The notes under the pieces: generated by a model
The model's input: the letters and a program-made list of their open reading frames with translations, nothing else
What the model was told of the DNA's origin: nothing
Database searches by the model: none
Assembly: GCF_003860215.1 (NCBI RefSeq)
Contig: NZ_RQYH01000001.1
Span: 62,001-126,000 of the forward strand
Reading direction: 5' to 3'
Length of the DNA stretch: 64,000 nucleotides
From: Desulfovibrio sp. OH1186_COT-070
Lineage (GTDB): Bacteria; Desulfobacterota; Desulfovibrionia; Desulfovibrionales; Desulfovibrionaceae
In this document: positions 42,259 to 50,336 of the stretch, in pieces
Layout of the letters: the number at the start of each line of letters is the position of its first letter
Numbering within the stretch: position 1 is the first letter of the stretch
Program-made: the position numbers and the translations under genes

Positions 42259-43035
42259 CTAAAAAGCGGGCATGATCCCCTTGGGAATCAGATGTTCCTC
42301 AATATAGGCCTTGACCTCCGCAGACTGCACGGCCTTCATCAGGGCCTTGGCCTGGGGGCTGTCCTTGTCGTCCGCGCGCACAGCAACAATATTGGCATAG
42401 GGCGAGTCCTTGCCTTCCAGCGTCAGGGCGTCTTTGGCAGGCACAAGGCCGGCTTCTCCCGCAAAATTGGTGTTGATGACAGCGCACGTCACGTCCGCCA
42501 ACGTGCGGGGCAACTGCGCCGCGTCAAGCTCGTGAATCTTCAGGTCGAGCGGATTGGAAATGATATCGGCCACCGTCACCAGAGCGCCGGGCTTGACGGC
42601 AATGACGCCGTTGGCCTCCAGCAGGCGCAGGGCGCGGGCCTCATTGGTGGGGTCATTGGGCACGGAAACCGTGTCGCCCTTTTTGAGGTCCGAAAGCTTT
42701 TTGATTTTTTTGGAATAAATGCCCAGTGGCTCAATGTGCACCTTGCCGATGGATACCAGTCCGAGATTTTTTTCCGTGTTCATGTTGTCCAGATACGGCT
42801 CGTGCTGGAAAAAATTGGCAAACAACTGCTTGCCCGCAAGGGCCATGTTGGGCTGCACATAATCGGTGAACTCCCTGATGACCAGATTGTAGCCGTCTTT
42901 CGCCAGAAGGGGCTTGGCCACAAGCATGATGTCCTTGTGGGGAAAGGGCGTCACGCCCACGACCAGGTCTTCGGCGGCAAAGGCTTGTGTGGCAAGGGCA
43001 AGAATCATGACCAGCGACAGGAACAGACGTTTCAT
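42259..43035 (-). CDS. metQ: Methionine ABC transporter substrate-binding protein (NlpA family)
   Basis: This 258-residue periplasmic binding protein has a 20-residue signal peptide ending AFA/AED. NlpA-family landmarks are VGVTPFPHKDIM, IREFTDYVQPNMALA, FFQHEPYL, VSVPNDPTNEARALRLLE and VINTNFA. Unlike E. coli MetQ it lacks a lipobox cysteine, so it appears to be a free periplasmic protein. It binds methionine or a related ligand and delivers it to MetNI. Last gene of metNIQ. Confidence 0.92.
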   Translation of the reverse strand: MKRLFLSLVMILALATQAFAAEDLVVGVTPFPHKDIMLVAKPLLAKDGYNLVIREFTDYVQPNMALAGKQLFANFFQHEPYLDNMNTEKNLGLVSIGKVHIEPLGIYSKKIKKLSDLKKGDTVSVPNDPTNEARALRLLEANGVIAVKPGALVTVADIISNPLDLKIHELDAAQLPRTLADVTCAVINTNFAGEAGLVPAKDALTLEGKDSPYANIVAVRADDKDSPQAKALMKAVQSAEVKAYIEEHLIPKGIMPAF

Positions 43036-43084
43036 GGATGGACTCCTTCTGACATGTGCGCGGGGTTCGCCGGTATGGCGGAAC

Positions 43085-43780
43085 CTACCGCAGGATTTTG
43101 TACAAAAAGTTGCAGATACCCTGAATCAGCAGCACCATGGCACAGAGAATGATGACGGAATAGACCATGATATCAACCTGAAAACGGTTGTATCCGTATT
43201 TTACGGCCAAGTCTCCCAGTCCGCCCCCGCCCACGGTTCCGGCCATGGCCGAATAGCCCAGCAGCGTGATGGCAATGACCGCCACGTTCAGAATGATGGA
43301 CGGCAAAGCTTCGGGAATGAGCACCCGGAAAATGATCTGCACATTGCTGGCCCCGAAGGATCTGGCGGCTTCCACCACGCCCCTGTCCACCTCGAGAAAA
43401 CAGGTTTCGATGAGCCGGGCCACAAAAGGAGCCGCAGCCACGGTCAGCGGCACAATGGCCGCCGCACTGCCAATGGACGTGCCCACCACAAAACGGGTGA
43501 AGGGGATGATGGCAATAAGCAGAATGATGAACGGAAACGAGCGCCCCAAGTTCACCACAAAGTCCACAACCTGATAGACCGCGCGCCACGGCCGCAGGCC
43601 TATGGGGTTGGTCACGATCATCAGGATGGCCAGAAAAAAGCCGATCAGCAGCGAAAAAAGCGTGGAAAGCAGCACCATATGGGTGGTTTCCCAAGTGGCG
43701 GCAAGAATTTCGGGCAGCTTGTCCTGCAGGCGCTCCCACAACGGCAGAAAGGCATCAACCCCTCCCCAAGCTTCACTCAT
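43085..43780 (-). CDS. metI: Methionine ABC transporter permease MetI
   Basis: This 231-residue permease has five predicted spans. It starts with the family segment ETTHMVLLSTLFSLLIGFFLA and carries the ATPase-contact loop VDRGVVEAARSFGASNVQIIFRVLIPEALPSI. The C-terminal GYSAMAGTVGGGGLGDLAVKYGYNRF is typical of MetI. The ATG at 43780 overlaps the metN stop by eight bases. Two other in-frame ATGs lie 9 and 27 bases upstream, and the ribosome site is weak for all three, so the start is uncertain. Confidence 0.93.
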   Translation of the reverse strand: MSEAWGGVDAFLPLWERLQDKLPEILAATWETTHMVLLSTLFSLLIGFFLAILMIVTNPIGLRPWRAVYQVVDFVVNLGRSFPFIILLIAIIPFTRFVVGTSIGSAAAIVPLTVAAAPFVARLIETCFLEVDRGVVEAARSFGASNVQIIFRVLIPEALPSIILNVAVIAITLLGYSAMAGTVGGGGLGDLAVKYGYNRFQVDIMVYSVIILCAMVLLIQGICNFLYKILR

Positions 43781-44759
43781 GGCGCACATCCGTAGCTTGC
43801 GGAGCATACTCCAGAATTTCCCAGAACAGGCGCTGTTCTTTCAGGTAGCGCAGCACGGCATCCATATCCGGGTCGGGAACATTGATGATCAGAAAGCCGA
43901 ACACGTCGTCCAGATAGCGTTCCAGTTTTCCGCCGACAATGGAAAAATCGCGGTCCAGCGCCCTGGCCATGCGCGTGATGACGCTCTGCTGCGAGATCTC
44001 GCGCGGAAACATGAGGCGGATGTTGGTTCCCCCCGGCAGAAGCGTGTATTCGTTTTCCACCATGGCCTGCATGGCCTTGGTGGGAGCAAGAAAAAGATCC
44101 TCTGTCCTGCCCTGCGCCACAGTTCTGCCACCGTCAAGCAAAAGCAGACTGTGGCAGAGGCGTTTGACCACTTCCATCTGGTGGGTGACCATCACGATGG
44201 TCAGGTTGAGCCTTTTGTTGATGTCTTCCAGGAGGTCGAGAATGGAGGATGTGGTTTTGGGGTCCAGAGCGGATGTTGCCTCGTCACAGAGCAACACTCT
44301 GGGATTCAGGGCCAGGGCGCGGGCAATGCCCACACGCTGCTTCTGGCCGCCGCTCAGACTCTGGACCCGCTGCCCGGCCTTGTCGGCAAGGCCCACCAGT
44401 TCCAGAAGTTCCATCACTCTTTCCCGCCGCCGCGCACTCCCCCACAAATCCAGAGGAAAGGCCACATTGTCAAAGACATTTTTGCGGGCCATCAGGTTGA
44501 AAGTCTGGAAAATCATGCCCATGGAGCTCTGGAGTTCGCGCAGGCGGCGCCCGCCAAGAGAGGACACTTCCACGCCCATCACCCGCACGCTGCCCCGCTG
44601 GTACGGCTCAAGACCGTTGAAGCAGCGCAGAAGGGTTGATTTTCCGGCACCGGAATGCCCCACGATGCCGAAAATTTCTCCTTCGTGCACATGCAGATCA
44701 ATGTCATGCAGGACGGGATGGTTTCCGTACGACTTGCCGAGCCCGACGGTCTGGATCAT
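43773..44759 (-). CDS. metN: Methionine ABC transporter ATPase MetN
   Basis: The product has 328 residues. Walker A GHSGAGKST is at 34-42, the signature LSGGQKQRVGIARAL begins at 135, and Walker B RVLLCDEATSALDP at 154. After about residue 250 comes the C-terminal NIL domain, which senses methionine and feeds back on transport in E. coli MetNI. The ATG at 44759 matches the family start; the long upstream open frame is discarded. A CATAAT hexamer (plus strand 44788-44793) 29 bases upstream could be a -10 element. I saw no SAM riboswitch. Confidence 0.94.
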   Translation of the reverse strand: MIQTVGLGKSYGNHPVLHDIDLHVHEGEIFGIVGHSGAGKSTLLRCFNGLEPYQRGSVRVMGVEVSSLGGRRLRELQSSMGMIFQTFNLMARKNVFDNVAFPLDLWGSARRRERVMELLELVGLADKAGQRVQSLSGGQKQRVGIARALALNPRVLLCDEATSALDPKTTSSILDLLEDINKRLNLTIVMVTHQMEVVKRLCHSLLLLDGGRTVAQGRTEDLFLAPTKAMQAMVENEYTLLPGGTNIRLMFPREISQQSVITRMARALDRDFSIVGGKLERYLDDVFGFLIINVPDPDMDAVLRYLKEQRLFWEILEYAPQATDVRHE

Positions 44760-44973
44760 GAGCGAACTGCCTGCCCCCTGTTTGCAAATTATGGCAGCAT
44801 GCGCCATGCGCGCAAAAAAGTAAAGAACCGGCATTTCCCCCAAAAAGGACGCGCGCAAACCGAAAGGTATGGCACTTTTTTTGCTTGTTCTCTGCACAGC
44901 AAGACACGAAGGCCAAATTTTCCGCAGGGCTTTTTTCCGTGCGCCAAGCGCACGAAGGGCAAGGAGAAACAAT

Positions 44974-45300
44974 ATGGAACTGGAATTCCGCTTCCGCAAC
45001 AATGACAGAGGCCCGCTTTTGCCCACATTTCAGGAAAGGGTCAACGCCATGCTGCCGGCCAACCGTGCGGCGGCCGCGCCCGCGGCACCCGCGGCCCCTG
45101 CAGACAAAACCGCATCAGCCGCAGCGCCCGTTCTGGAGCAGTCCCCCCCCGCAACGCCGCGCATGCTCAATACCGAAGAAATGCAGCAGGCTCTCGCCCA
45201 GGTTGAAGCCGAAGCCGCCCAGCACAGTCAGGAAATGATTCTGGCGCACTCGGGCCTGAACGAGCAGAGGATTGCCCGGCTTCTGGGGTTGCTGGACTAA
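44974..45300 (+). CDS. Unrecognised small protein, 108 residues
   Basis: I do not recognise this gene. It has a strong ribosome site (AAGGAG, seven bases before ATG) and normal codon use. The first 30 residues are polar (MELEFRFRNNDRGPLLPTF). An Ala/Pro-rich linker covers about 34-62, and the last 45 residues are predicted helical (NTEEMQQALAQVEAEAAQHSQEM ... LNEQRIARLLGLLD). There is no signal peptide, membrane span or cysteine. It is divergent from metN with a 214-base spacer and convergent with xthA. Such architecture suits a small adaptor, but no function can be assigned. Confidence 0.75.
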   Translation: MELEFRFRNNDRGPLLPTFQERVNAMLPANRAAAAPAAPAAPADKTASAAAPVLEQSPPATPRMLNTEEMQQALAQVEAEAAQHSQEMILAHSGLNEQRIARLLGLLD

Positions 45301-45399
45301 CGCGCAGTACATCACCCGGTCATTGCGGTTGATGAGGATCGCTGAATCCCAAAACACGGTTTCCGGCTCGCTTTCGCCAACGGGATGCGGGGAACAGGG

Positions 45400-46206
45400 T
45401 TACAGTTCCAGGCTCAGGCCCACCGGGCAATGGTCTGATCCGTAGACATCGCTTTCGATCCAGGCATCCCGCACGGCGGGCAATAACTCCTGTGAAACGA
45501 AAAAATAGTCGATACGCCAGCCAAGATTCTTTTCCCGCGCCCGGCTCTTGTAGGACCACCAGGAATAGTGCCCCGGCGTTTCGCCATGGACATGCCGGAA
45601 GGTGTCCGCATAGCCCATGGCCGTGAAGCGATCCAGAAATGCCCTCTCCTCCGGCAGGAACCCGGTATATTTTTCATTTTGCCTGGGGCGGGCAAGGTCT
45701 ATGGGCCTGTGCGCGATATTGAAGTCGCCGCAGACCACTATCGGCTTTGTCTTGCGGCACTTTTCGGCGTAGGCCAGAAAAGCCTCGAAGTATCCCATTT
45801 TGTACGGGACACGTTTGAATTTTCCCGTGGGCTTGCCGTTTTCGTCCAGAATTTCCGCGCCGCCGTTGGGAAAGTAGCCGTTGAAAAAATGGAATTGCGG
45901 ATACTCCAGGTGCAGCAGCCTGCCTTCTCCCTGAAATTCCTCCTGCGGCAGTTCGGCCTGCACGTGCAGTGCGGGCGCTTTGCTGAACACGGCAACCCCG
46001 GAATACCCTTTTTTTCCGGTGCTCCATGACCAGTGCGCCTCCCATCCCCCGGGGTTGCGAACACTCTCGTTCAGTTGTTCCGGGTGGGCCTTGGTTTCCT
46101 GCAGGGCCACCACCTGCGCGTCCGTACGCGCAAACCACTCCCATTCCGGCTTGCCGGAAACAGCCCGCAGGCCGTTAACATTCCACGAAACACATTTGAA
46201 CAGCAC
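45400..46206 (-). CDS. xthA: Exodeoxyribonuclease III / AP endonuclease
   Basis: This 268-residue enzyme of the endonuclease-exonuclease-phosphatase fold repairs abasic sites. Motifs are SWNVNGLRA (metal), LQETKAHPEQ (catalytic Glu), GYSGVAVFSK, VCGDFNIAHRPIDLARP (Asp/Asn site), FRHVHGETPGHYSWWSYKSRAREKNLGWRIDYFFVS and the C-terminal SDHCPVGL (catalytic His). The start is GTG with GGAGG four bases upstream. Monocistronic on the minus strand. Confidence 0.95.
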   Translation of the reverse strand: MLFKCVSWNVNGLRAVSGKPEWEWFARTDAQVVALQETKAHPEQLNESVRNPGGWEAHWSWSTGKKGYSGVAVFSKAPALHVQAELPQEEFQGEGRLLHLEYPQFHFFNGYFPNGGAEILDENGKPTGKFKRVPYKMGYFEAFLAYAEKCRKTKPIVVCGDFNIAHRPIDLARPRQNEKYTGFLPEERAFLDRFTAMGYADTFRHVHGETPGHYSWWSYKSRAREKNLGWRIDYFFVSQELLPAVRDAWIESDVYGSDHCPVGLSLEL

Positions 46207-46395
46207 AGATCCTCCCGCAGGGCGGCACGACCTTCCCCGTCACGGCACACGGTTGCCGCGAAAAACACCAGAACCGGGATACAGCCCTACCGCGCCGTTG
46301 CAGCGGTTTTTCGCGGGCGCACCGCCCGCACGGCAAAACCCCGCCATCAACCGAAAAAAGCATAGCCTTCCCGGAGGTTCAGGGCAAGCCGCACA

Positions 46396-46424
46396 TTGCC
46401 TGAACGGGCATTCTGGGCTACAAA
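46396..46424 (+). promoter_or_regulatory. Putative promoter of the IMP cyclohydrolase-hflX unit
   Basis: TTGCCT (46396-46401) is separated by 17 bases from TACAAA (46419-46424), each four of six consensus matches. A start near 46431 gives a leader of about 47 bases. The 271-base gap 46207-46477 contains nothing else that I recognise. Confidence 0.42.
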
Positions 46425-46477
46425 AACAGTGCACCCGCACAGCAACGCTACAGCTCACACCTTGAGGAGAGCCCCAT

Positions 46478-47068
46478 ATGGAAAACCTGCCCATTCGTCG
46501 CGCCATTCTCAGCGTCACGGACAAAAGCGGCCTGACGGATTTTGCCGCCTTTCTTGTGGAAAACGGCGTTGAACTGGTTTCCACCGGCGGCACATGGAAA
46601 ACGCTGAAGGAAGCCGGGCTGCCGGTGACCGCCGTCAGCGAGGTTACGGGCTTTCCCGAAATTCTCGGAGGCCGCGTCAAAACCCTGCACCCCAAAATCC
46701 ACGCGGGGATACTGGCCAGCAAGGACGATCCCGAGCACATGCGCACACTGGAGGATGCGGGCATTCTTCCTTTTGATCTCGTATGCGTGAACCTGTACGA
46801 CTTTGCCGGAGCAGTGGAAAGAAAGCTCTCTCTGGAGCAGGCCGTGGAAGAAATCGACATCGGCGGCCCCTGCATGCTCCGCGCTGCGGCCAAGAATTTC
46901 CACAGCGTTCTGGTGCTGCCCTCTCCCCAGTGGTACGCCACGGCCATTTCCGAAATGAGCGGCAATGCCATGAGCGTCAGCCTGCAATTCCGTCAGGCCA
47001 TGGCCTCCCGGGCTTTTGAGGCCACTTCCAGGTATGACGCGCTGATCACCTCCTACCTGCGCCCGTGA
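46478..47068 (+). CDS. purH: IMP cyclohydrolase (PurH N-terminal domain only)
   Basis: The product has 196 residues, corresponding to residues 1-199 of bifunctional E. coli PurH. Signatures are RRAILSVTDKSGLTDFA, STGGTWKTLKEAGL, TGFPEILGGRVKTLHPKIHAGIL, VNLYDFAG and EEIDIGGPCMLRAAAKNF. It closes the purine ring (FAICAR to IMP). The AICAR formyltransferase half is absent and the frame ends cleanly, so that step is encoded elsewhere. GAGGAG lies eight bases before the ATG. hflX follows 64 bases later. Confidence 0.95.
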   Translation: MENLPIRRAILSVTDKSGLTDFAAFLVENGVELVSTGGTWKTLKEAGLPVTAVSEVTGFPEILGGRVKTLHPKIHAGILASKDDPEHMRTLEDAGILPFDLVCVNLYDFAGAVERKLSLEQAVEEIDIGGPCMLRAAAKNFHSVLVLPSPQWYATAISEMSGNAMSVSLQFRQAMASRAFEATSRYDALITSYLRP

Positions 47069-47132
47069 AAACGGGCCGCGATACGCACGACTGTCTTTTT
47101 CGGAGGCGGCCATTCCAAAACCCGAAGGCAAT

Positions 47133-48776
47133 TTGCAGGGGCTGAAGCCAAGCCAGCTCGCTGCGCTCACCAGGCTTTTCAACCGGCGTTTTCCTGCGGA
47201 AGACGTCTATACCCTGGAGCAGGCGCGGGAAATCGCGCAGCTTTCCCGCGCTGTGGGAAGGCAGATCGGGCTTCTTGTGGACCGCAAGGGCCGGGTACAG
47301 ACGGTCATTGTGGGAGAGACGGGCGGCCTGCTGATTCCGGAACTGCCGCGCATGCGCGGCGGCGCGGGGCGGCTGCGGGGCCTGCGCCTTGTGCACACGC
47401 ACCTGACCGCAGACGGCTTGAGCCAGGAAGACCTGATGGACATGCTCTTTCTGCGCCTGGATGCCGTCATCGCACTCACGGTCAGCCCCGCAGGAGAACC
47501 TGTGCAGTGGCAGGCGGCGCACCTCCTGCCCGAAAACGTCAACGGGCAGCACTGCCATGTGGGGGAACTCCGCCCCTGGAACCACACTCAGGCGCAGCTT
47601 GCCGCCACGGCAAAAGCTCTGGAAGACGAGATGGACGCCCTTGCCGGGGCTGCCCGCGACGCGGGCGATGCCCCGCGGGCCTTGCTGGTTTCCGCAAGCA
47701 TGCTGCCCGCCGCCGTGCAGGAACGCAATATCGGAGAACTGGCGGAACTGGCCCGGACAGCGGGCCTGACCGTGGTCGGGCACATGACCCAGCGGCTTTC
47801 CCGGGCAGACCCCCGTTTCATTCTGGGCAAGGGCAAAATGGCCGAACTGGAAGTCTTGGCCCTGCAGACACGGGCCGACATGCTTGTTTTTGACGGCGAG
47901 CTTTCCCCCGCCCAGTTGCACAATCTTGCGGACATCACCGAGCGCAAGGTCATTGACCGCACCCAGCTTATTCTTGATATTTTCGCCCAGCACGCGGTCA
48001 GCCGCGCGGGCAAACTTCAGGTGGAGCTTGCCCAGTTGCGCTATACCCAGCCGCGCCTGGTGGGAAAAAACCGCGCCATGGACCGCCTGATGGGCGGAAT
48101 CGGCGGACGCGGCCCCGGCGAAAACAAGCTGGAAACAGACCGGCGCAAGGTTCGCGAGCGCGTGACCCGCCTGCGCAAGGATCTGGATCTGCTGCGCAGG
48201 CAGCGTTCCGCCACCCGTGCCCGCCGCTCGCGTCAGGGAATCCCCCTGGCCGCGCTGGTCGGCTATACCAATGCAGGAAAATCCAGCCTGCTCAATACCC
48301 TCACCCACTCCGAAGTGCTCGCGCAGGACAGGCTTTTTGCCACTCTGGATCCCACCACCCGGAGGCTGCGCTTTCCCGCGGTAAGGGAAATCATCCTGGC
48401 TGACACTGTGGGATTCATCCGCAATCTGCCCAGGGAGCTTGCCGAGGCTTTTCGGGCAACGCTGGAAGAACTGGAGGCCGCCGACATTCTGCTGCATGTG
48501 GCCGATGCCTCCCACCCCGATGTTTTGCTGCAGATCAGCGCGGTGGAAAATATTCTGGAAGACATGGAACTGGCGCATTTGCCGCGCCTTCTCATCCTCA
48601 ACAAATGGGATCTGCTTGCCGTGCATGCCCGCGCCGAACTGGCTGATACCTTTCCTGCGGCATTGCCCCTTTCAGCCACAACAGGTGAAGGCTGCAAGGC
48701 GCTGCTGGAAGAACTGGAACAATTGCTCCTTCCCCGCAAGATTTCCTGCCCGACAAACGCCATGCCCCGGCAGTGA
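47133..48776 (+). CDS. hflX: Ribosome-associated GTPase HflX with an extra N-terminal domain
   Basis: The product has 547 residues from a TTG start. Residues 183-547 are HflX: the N-terminal subdomain ending in FILGKGKMAELE, the GGIGGRGPGENKLETDRR linker, G1 GYTNAGKSS (377-385), G3 DTVGF and G4 NKWD. HflX rescues stalled ribosomes. Residues 1-180 are additional compared with E. coli HflX and contain H88-T-H90...S97-Q-E-D100, close to the JAMM/RadC metal pattern. The start is uncertain: an ATT at 47112 has GGAGG five bases upstream and would add IPKPEGN; the TTG has GAAGG four bases upstream. The stop lies eight bases from the convergent next gene. Confidence 0.92.
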   Translation: MQGLKPSQLAALTRLFNRRFPAEDVYTLEQAREIAQLSRAVGRQIGLLVDRKGRVQTVIVGETGGLLIPELPRMRGGAGRLRGLRLVHTHLTADGLSQEDLMDMLFLRLDAVIALTVSPAGEPVQWQAAHLLPENVNGQHCHVGELRPWNHTQAQLAATAKALEDEMDALAGAARDAGDAPRALLVSASMLPAAVQERNIGELAELARTAGLTVVGHMTQRLSRADPRFILGKGKMAELEVLALQTRADMLVFDGELSPAQLHNLADITERKVIDRTQLILDIFAQHAVSRAGKLQVELAQLRYTQPRLVGKNRAMDRLMGGIGGRGPGENKLETDRRKVRERVTRLRKDLDLLRRQRSATRARRSRQGIPLAALVGYTNAGKSSLLNTLTHSEVLAQDRLFATLDPTTRRLRFPAVREIILADTVGFIRNLPRELAEAFRATLEELEAADILLHVADASHPDVLLQISAVENILEDMELAHLPRLLILNKWDLLAVHARAELADTFPAALPLSATTGEGCKALLEELEQLLLPRKISCPTNAMPRQ

Positions 48777-48784
48777 GCCTGCCC

Positions 48785-49438
48785 TCAGATTGTTGTTGCG
48801 CCCGGAGGGCTTTGCCTTTTCTCCGGAACAGGGGCGGCCTTGGGCTGTCCTGCCCCCGACTCCCCAGGGTTGGGAACATTTTTTTGCCCGGCATACTCCC
48901 TGGCCGCGCTCTCCATCGCTGCCTGCCCCACCACGCGCCAGTGCCCGTCCACCCTGCGCAGGGCCAGCCAGCTTGCCATGTTGGCCGGTGTGGTAACGCG
49001 GGCCACGGCGGCATCGGCATCCACTTCCACAATTTTTGCCTTGCGCAGGCTTTCCGGCACCCACGGACAATCCGGAGTATCGGCCTTGGTGCAGTGCGCC
49101 ACAAGCTCTCCTGTTGATACGCCGCGCACAAACTGCGCGTGCTGGCGTGCCTCCATGTCAATAACATTGCCCAGCAGCTTTTCCATGCTCCCCAGCCCCA
49201 GCAGTTTTCCCACAGAGTCCAGGACGCCCAGGGCCTGATCCTCCCTGGTCATGTTTTTGACGGCATTGACGGCAAAGGCTTTCATGTCCATGTGTTCCAG
49301 AAAGGACGCGCTGTCTTTTTGGGTCAGAGCATCGGCCATCCGGTTGAGCGCCTGCTGCGGGCCGGAAGCCATGACGCACGCTCCCCCAAGCAGGGTGCAC
49401 AAAAACAGCCACAAACGGAAGCGGAGAAATTTTTTCAT
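48785..49438 (-). CDS. Exported protein of unknown function, 217 residues
   Basis: I do not recognise a named family, although the fold pattern resembles DUF2939-like proteins. A signal peptide is clear (KKFLRFRLWLFLCTLLGGACVMAS, about 1-25), possibly with a lipobox-like LGGAC, so it may be a lipoprotein. The mature part starts QQALNRMADALTQKDSASFLEHMD, a helical segment, and ends in a Pro/Gly-rich tail (VPNPGESGAGQPKAAP). GAGG lies five bases before the ATG. Its stop is eight bases from the hflX stop, so the transcripts must overlap. Confidence 0.75.
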   Translation of the reverse strand: MKKFLRFRLWLFLCTLLGGACVMASGPQQALNRMADALTQKDSASFLEHMDMKAFAVNAVKNMTREDQALGVLDSVGKLLGLGSMEKLLGNVIDMEARQHAQFVRGVSTGELVAHCTKADTPDCPWVPESLRKAKIVEVDADAAVARVTTPANMASWLALRRVDGHWRVVGQAAMESAAREYAGQKNVPNPGESGAGQPKAAPVPEKRQSPPGATTI

Positions 49439-49447
49439 GTCTACCTC

Positions 49448-49481
49448 GCAGACGGAGTACCTCCGCGCGCGTTGGCGCGCA
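49448..49481. repeat. 34-bp direct repeat, copy 1
   Basis: This is identical over 34 bases to 49509-49542. The unit contains two small inverted repeats: CGGAG-TAC-CTCCG and GCGCGC-GTTG-GCGCGC. It starts ten bases upstream of the start codon of the 48785-49438 gene, directly against its GAGGTAG ribosome site. Confidence 0.9.
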
Positions 49482-49508
49482 GTCCGTTCCAGTCCGCTGT
49501 TTCGATGA

Positions 49509-49542
49509 GCAGACGGAGTACCTCCGCGCGCGTTGGCGCGCA
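49509..49542. repeat. 34-bp direct repeat, copy 2
   Basis: The second perfect copy begins 61 bases after the first, with a 27-base spacer. It lies in the 316-base gap 49439-49754 between divergent genes, which otherwise holds an AT-rich stretch near 49640-49670 (with TATATC) that could carry the hdr promoter. No gene is apparent in the gap. Confidence 0.9.
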
Positions 49543-49754
49543 AAGCCATACCGCCCTTTCTTATGCCAGAACGGAACAGATGCAAAGCCCTGCAGCACGC
49601 CATTGGCGGGCGCAAGGGGGCACTCTGGACTTTTTCCATGTTCTGATATATCGCTGCCTTTCATTACATTGTTCGGAGCATCGCGGGGACGCCGCCTGTG
49701 CTGCGTCCGGTATCCGGAACGATGCCCCAGTTTCTGCAACCCGGAGCATTCTCC

Positions 49755-50336
49755 ATGAGCGACGCCATTCTCCTGAACCGGATGCGCGAACCCGCCTTTA
49801 CCGCCCATGTGGAGGAAAAGAGCGGCCAGAACGTGTCCACCTGCTACCAGTGCGGCAACTGCACGGCAGGCTGTCCGGCGGGCTTCACCTACGACCTCCA
49901 GGTCAGCCAGATCATGCGCGCCGTGCAACTGGGCCTGAAAGATCAGGTGCTGCATTCCCGCTCCATCTGGATGTGCCTGTCCTGTTCCACATGCAGCCTG
50001 CGCTGTCCCAACGGGATCGACGTGGCCGGAGTCATGGAGACATTGCGCCATATGGCCCGCAAGGAAGGCGTGGTGACCGTGCCCAAGGTGGAAAAATTCT
50101 GGTTCTCCTTTCTGGACACGGTGCGCGCCTTCGGCCGGACGCACGAAATCGGCACCATGGCCCTGTACATGATGCGCTCTCTGCGTGTTCTCACGGATCT
50201 GGATCTGGCCCCCCAGGCGCTGGCCAAGGGCAAGCTGGGCCTCAAGCCGCATGTGCTGCCCGGAGGGGCGGATCAGGTTTCGCGCATCTTCCGCCGCTAC
50301 AGGGAGCGGGCCAGACGCGAGGGGGTGCGGCCATGA
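49755..50336 (+). CDS. hdrC: Heterodisulfide reductase-like subunit HdrC
   Basis: This 193-residue iron-sulfur protein has two 4Fe-4S motifs: C30-x2-C33-x2-C36-x3-C40 (CYQCGNCTAGCP) and C74-x2-C77-x2-C80-x3-C84 (CLSCSTCSLRCP). HdrC passes electrons between HdrA and HdrB. There is no membrane span, so the complex is the soluble HdrABC type. The ATG at 49755 has GGAG upstream. It overlaps hdrB by four bases (ATGA). First gene of a six-gene operon. Confidence 0.95.
   Translation: MSDAILLNRMREPAFTAHVEEKSGQNVSTCYQCGNCTAGCPAGFTYDLQVSQIMRAVQLGLKDQVLHSRSIWMCLSCSTCSLRCPNGIDVAGVMETLRHMARKEGVVTVPKVEKFWFSFLDTVRAFGRTHEIGTMALYMMRSLRVLTDLDLAPQALAKGKLGLKPHVLPGGADQVSRIFRRYRERARREGVRP

Noticed and set aside
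44760-44973. Possible SAM riboswitch before metN
   Set aside because: I looked for paired stems and a terminator switch and saw only a short ATGGC/GCCAT palindrome, not a conserved riboswitch core.
49448-49542. CRISPR array
   Set aside because: Only two repeat copies, each with strong internal hairpins, one spacer and no cas genes nearby. A REP-like repeat explains it better.
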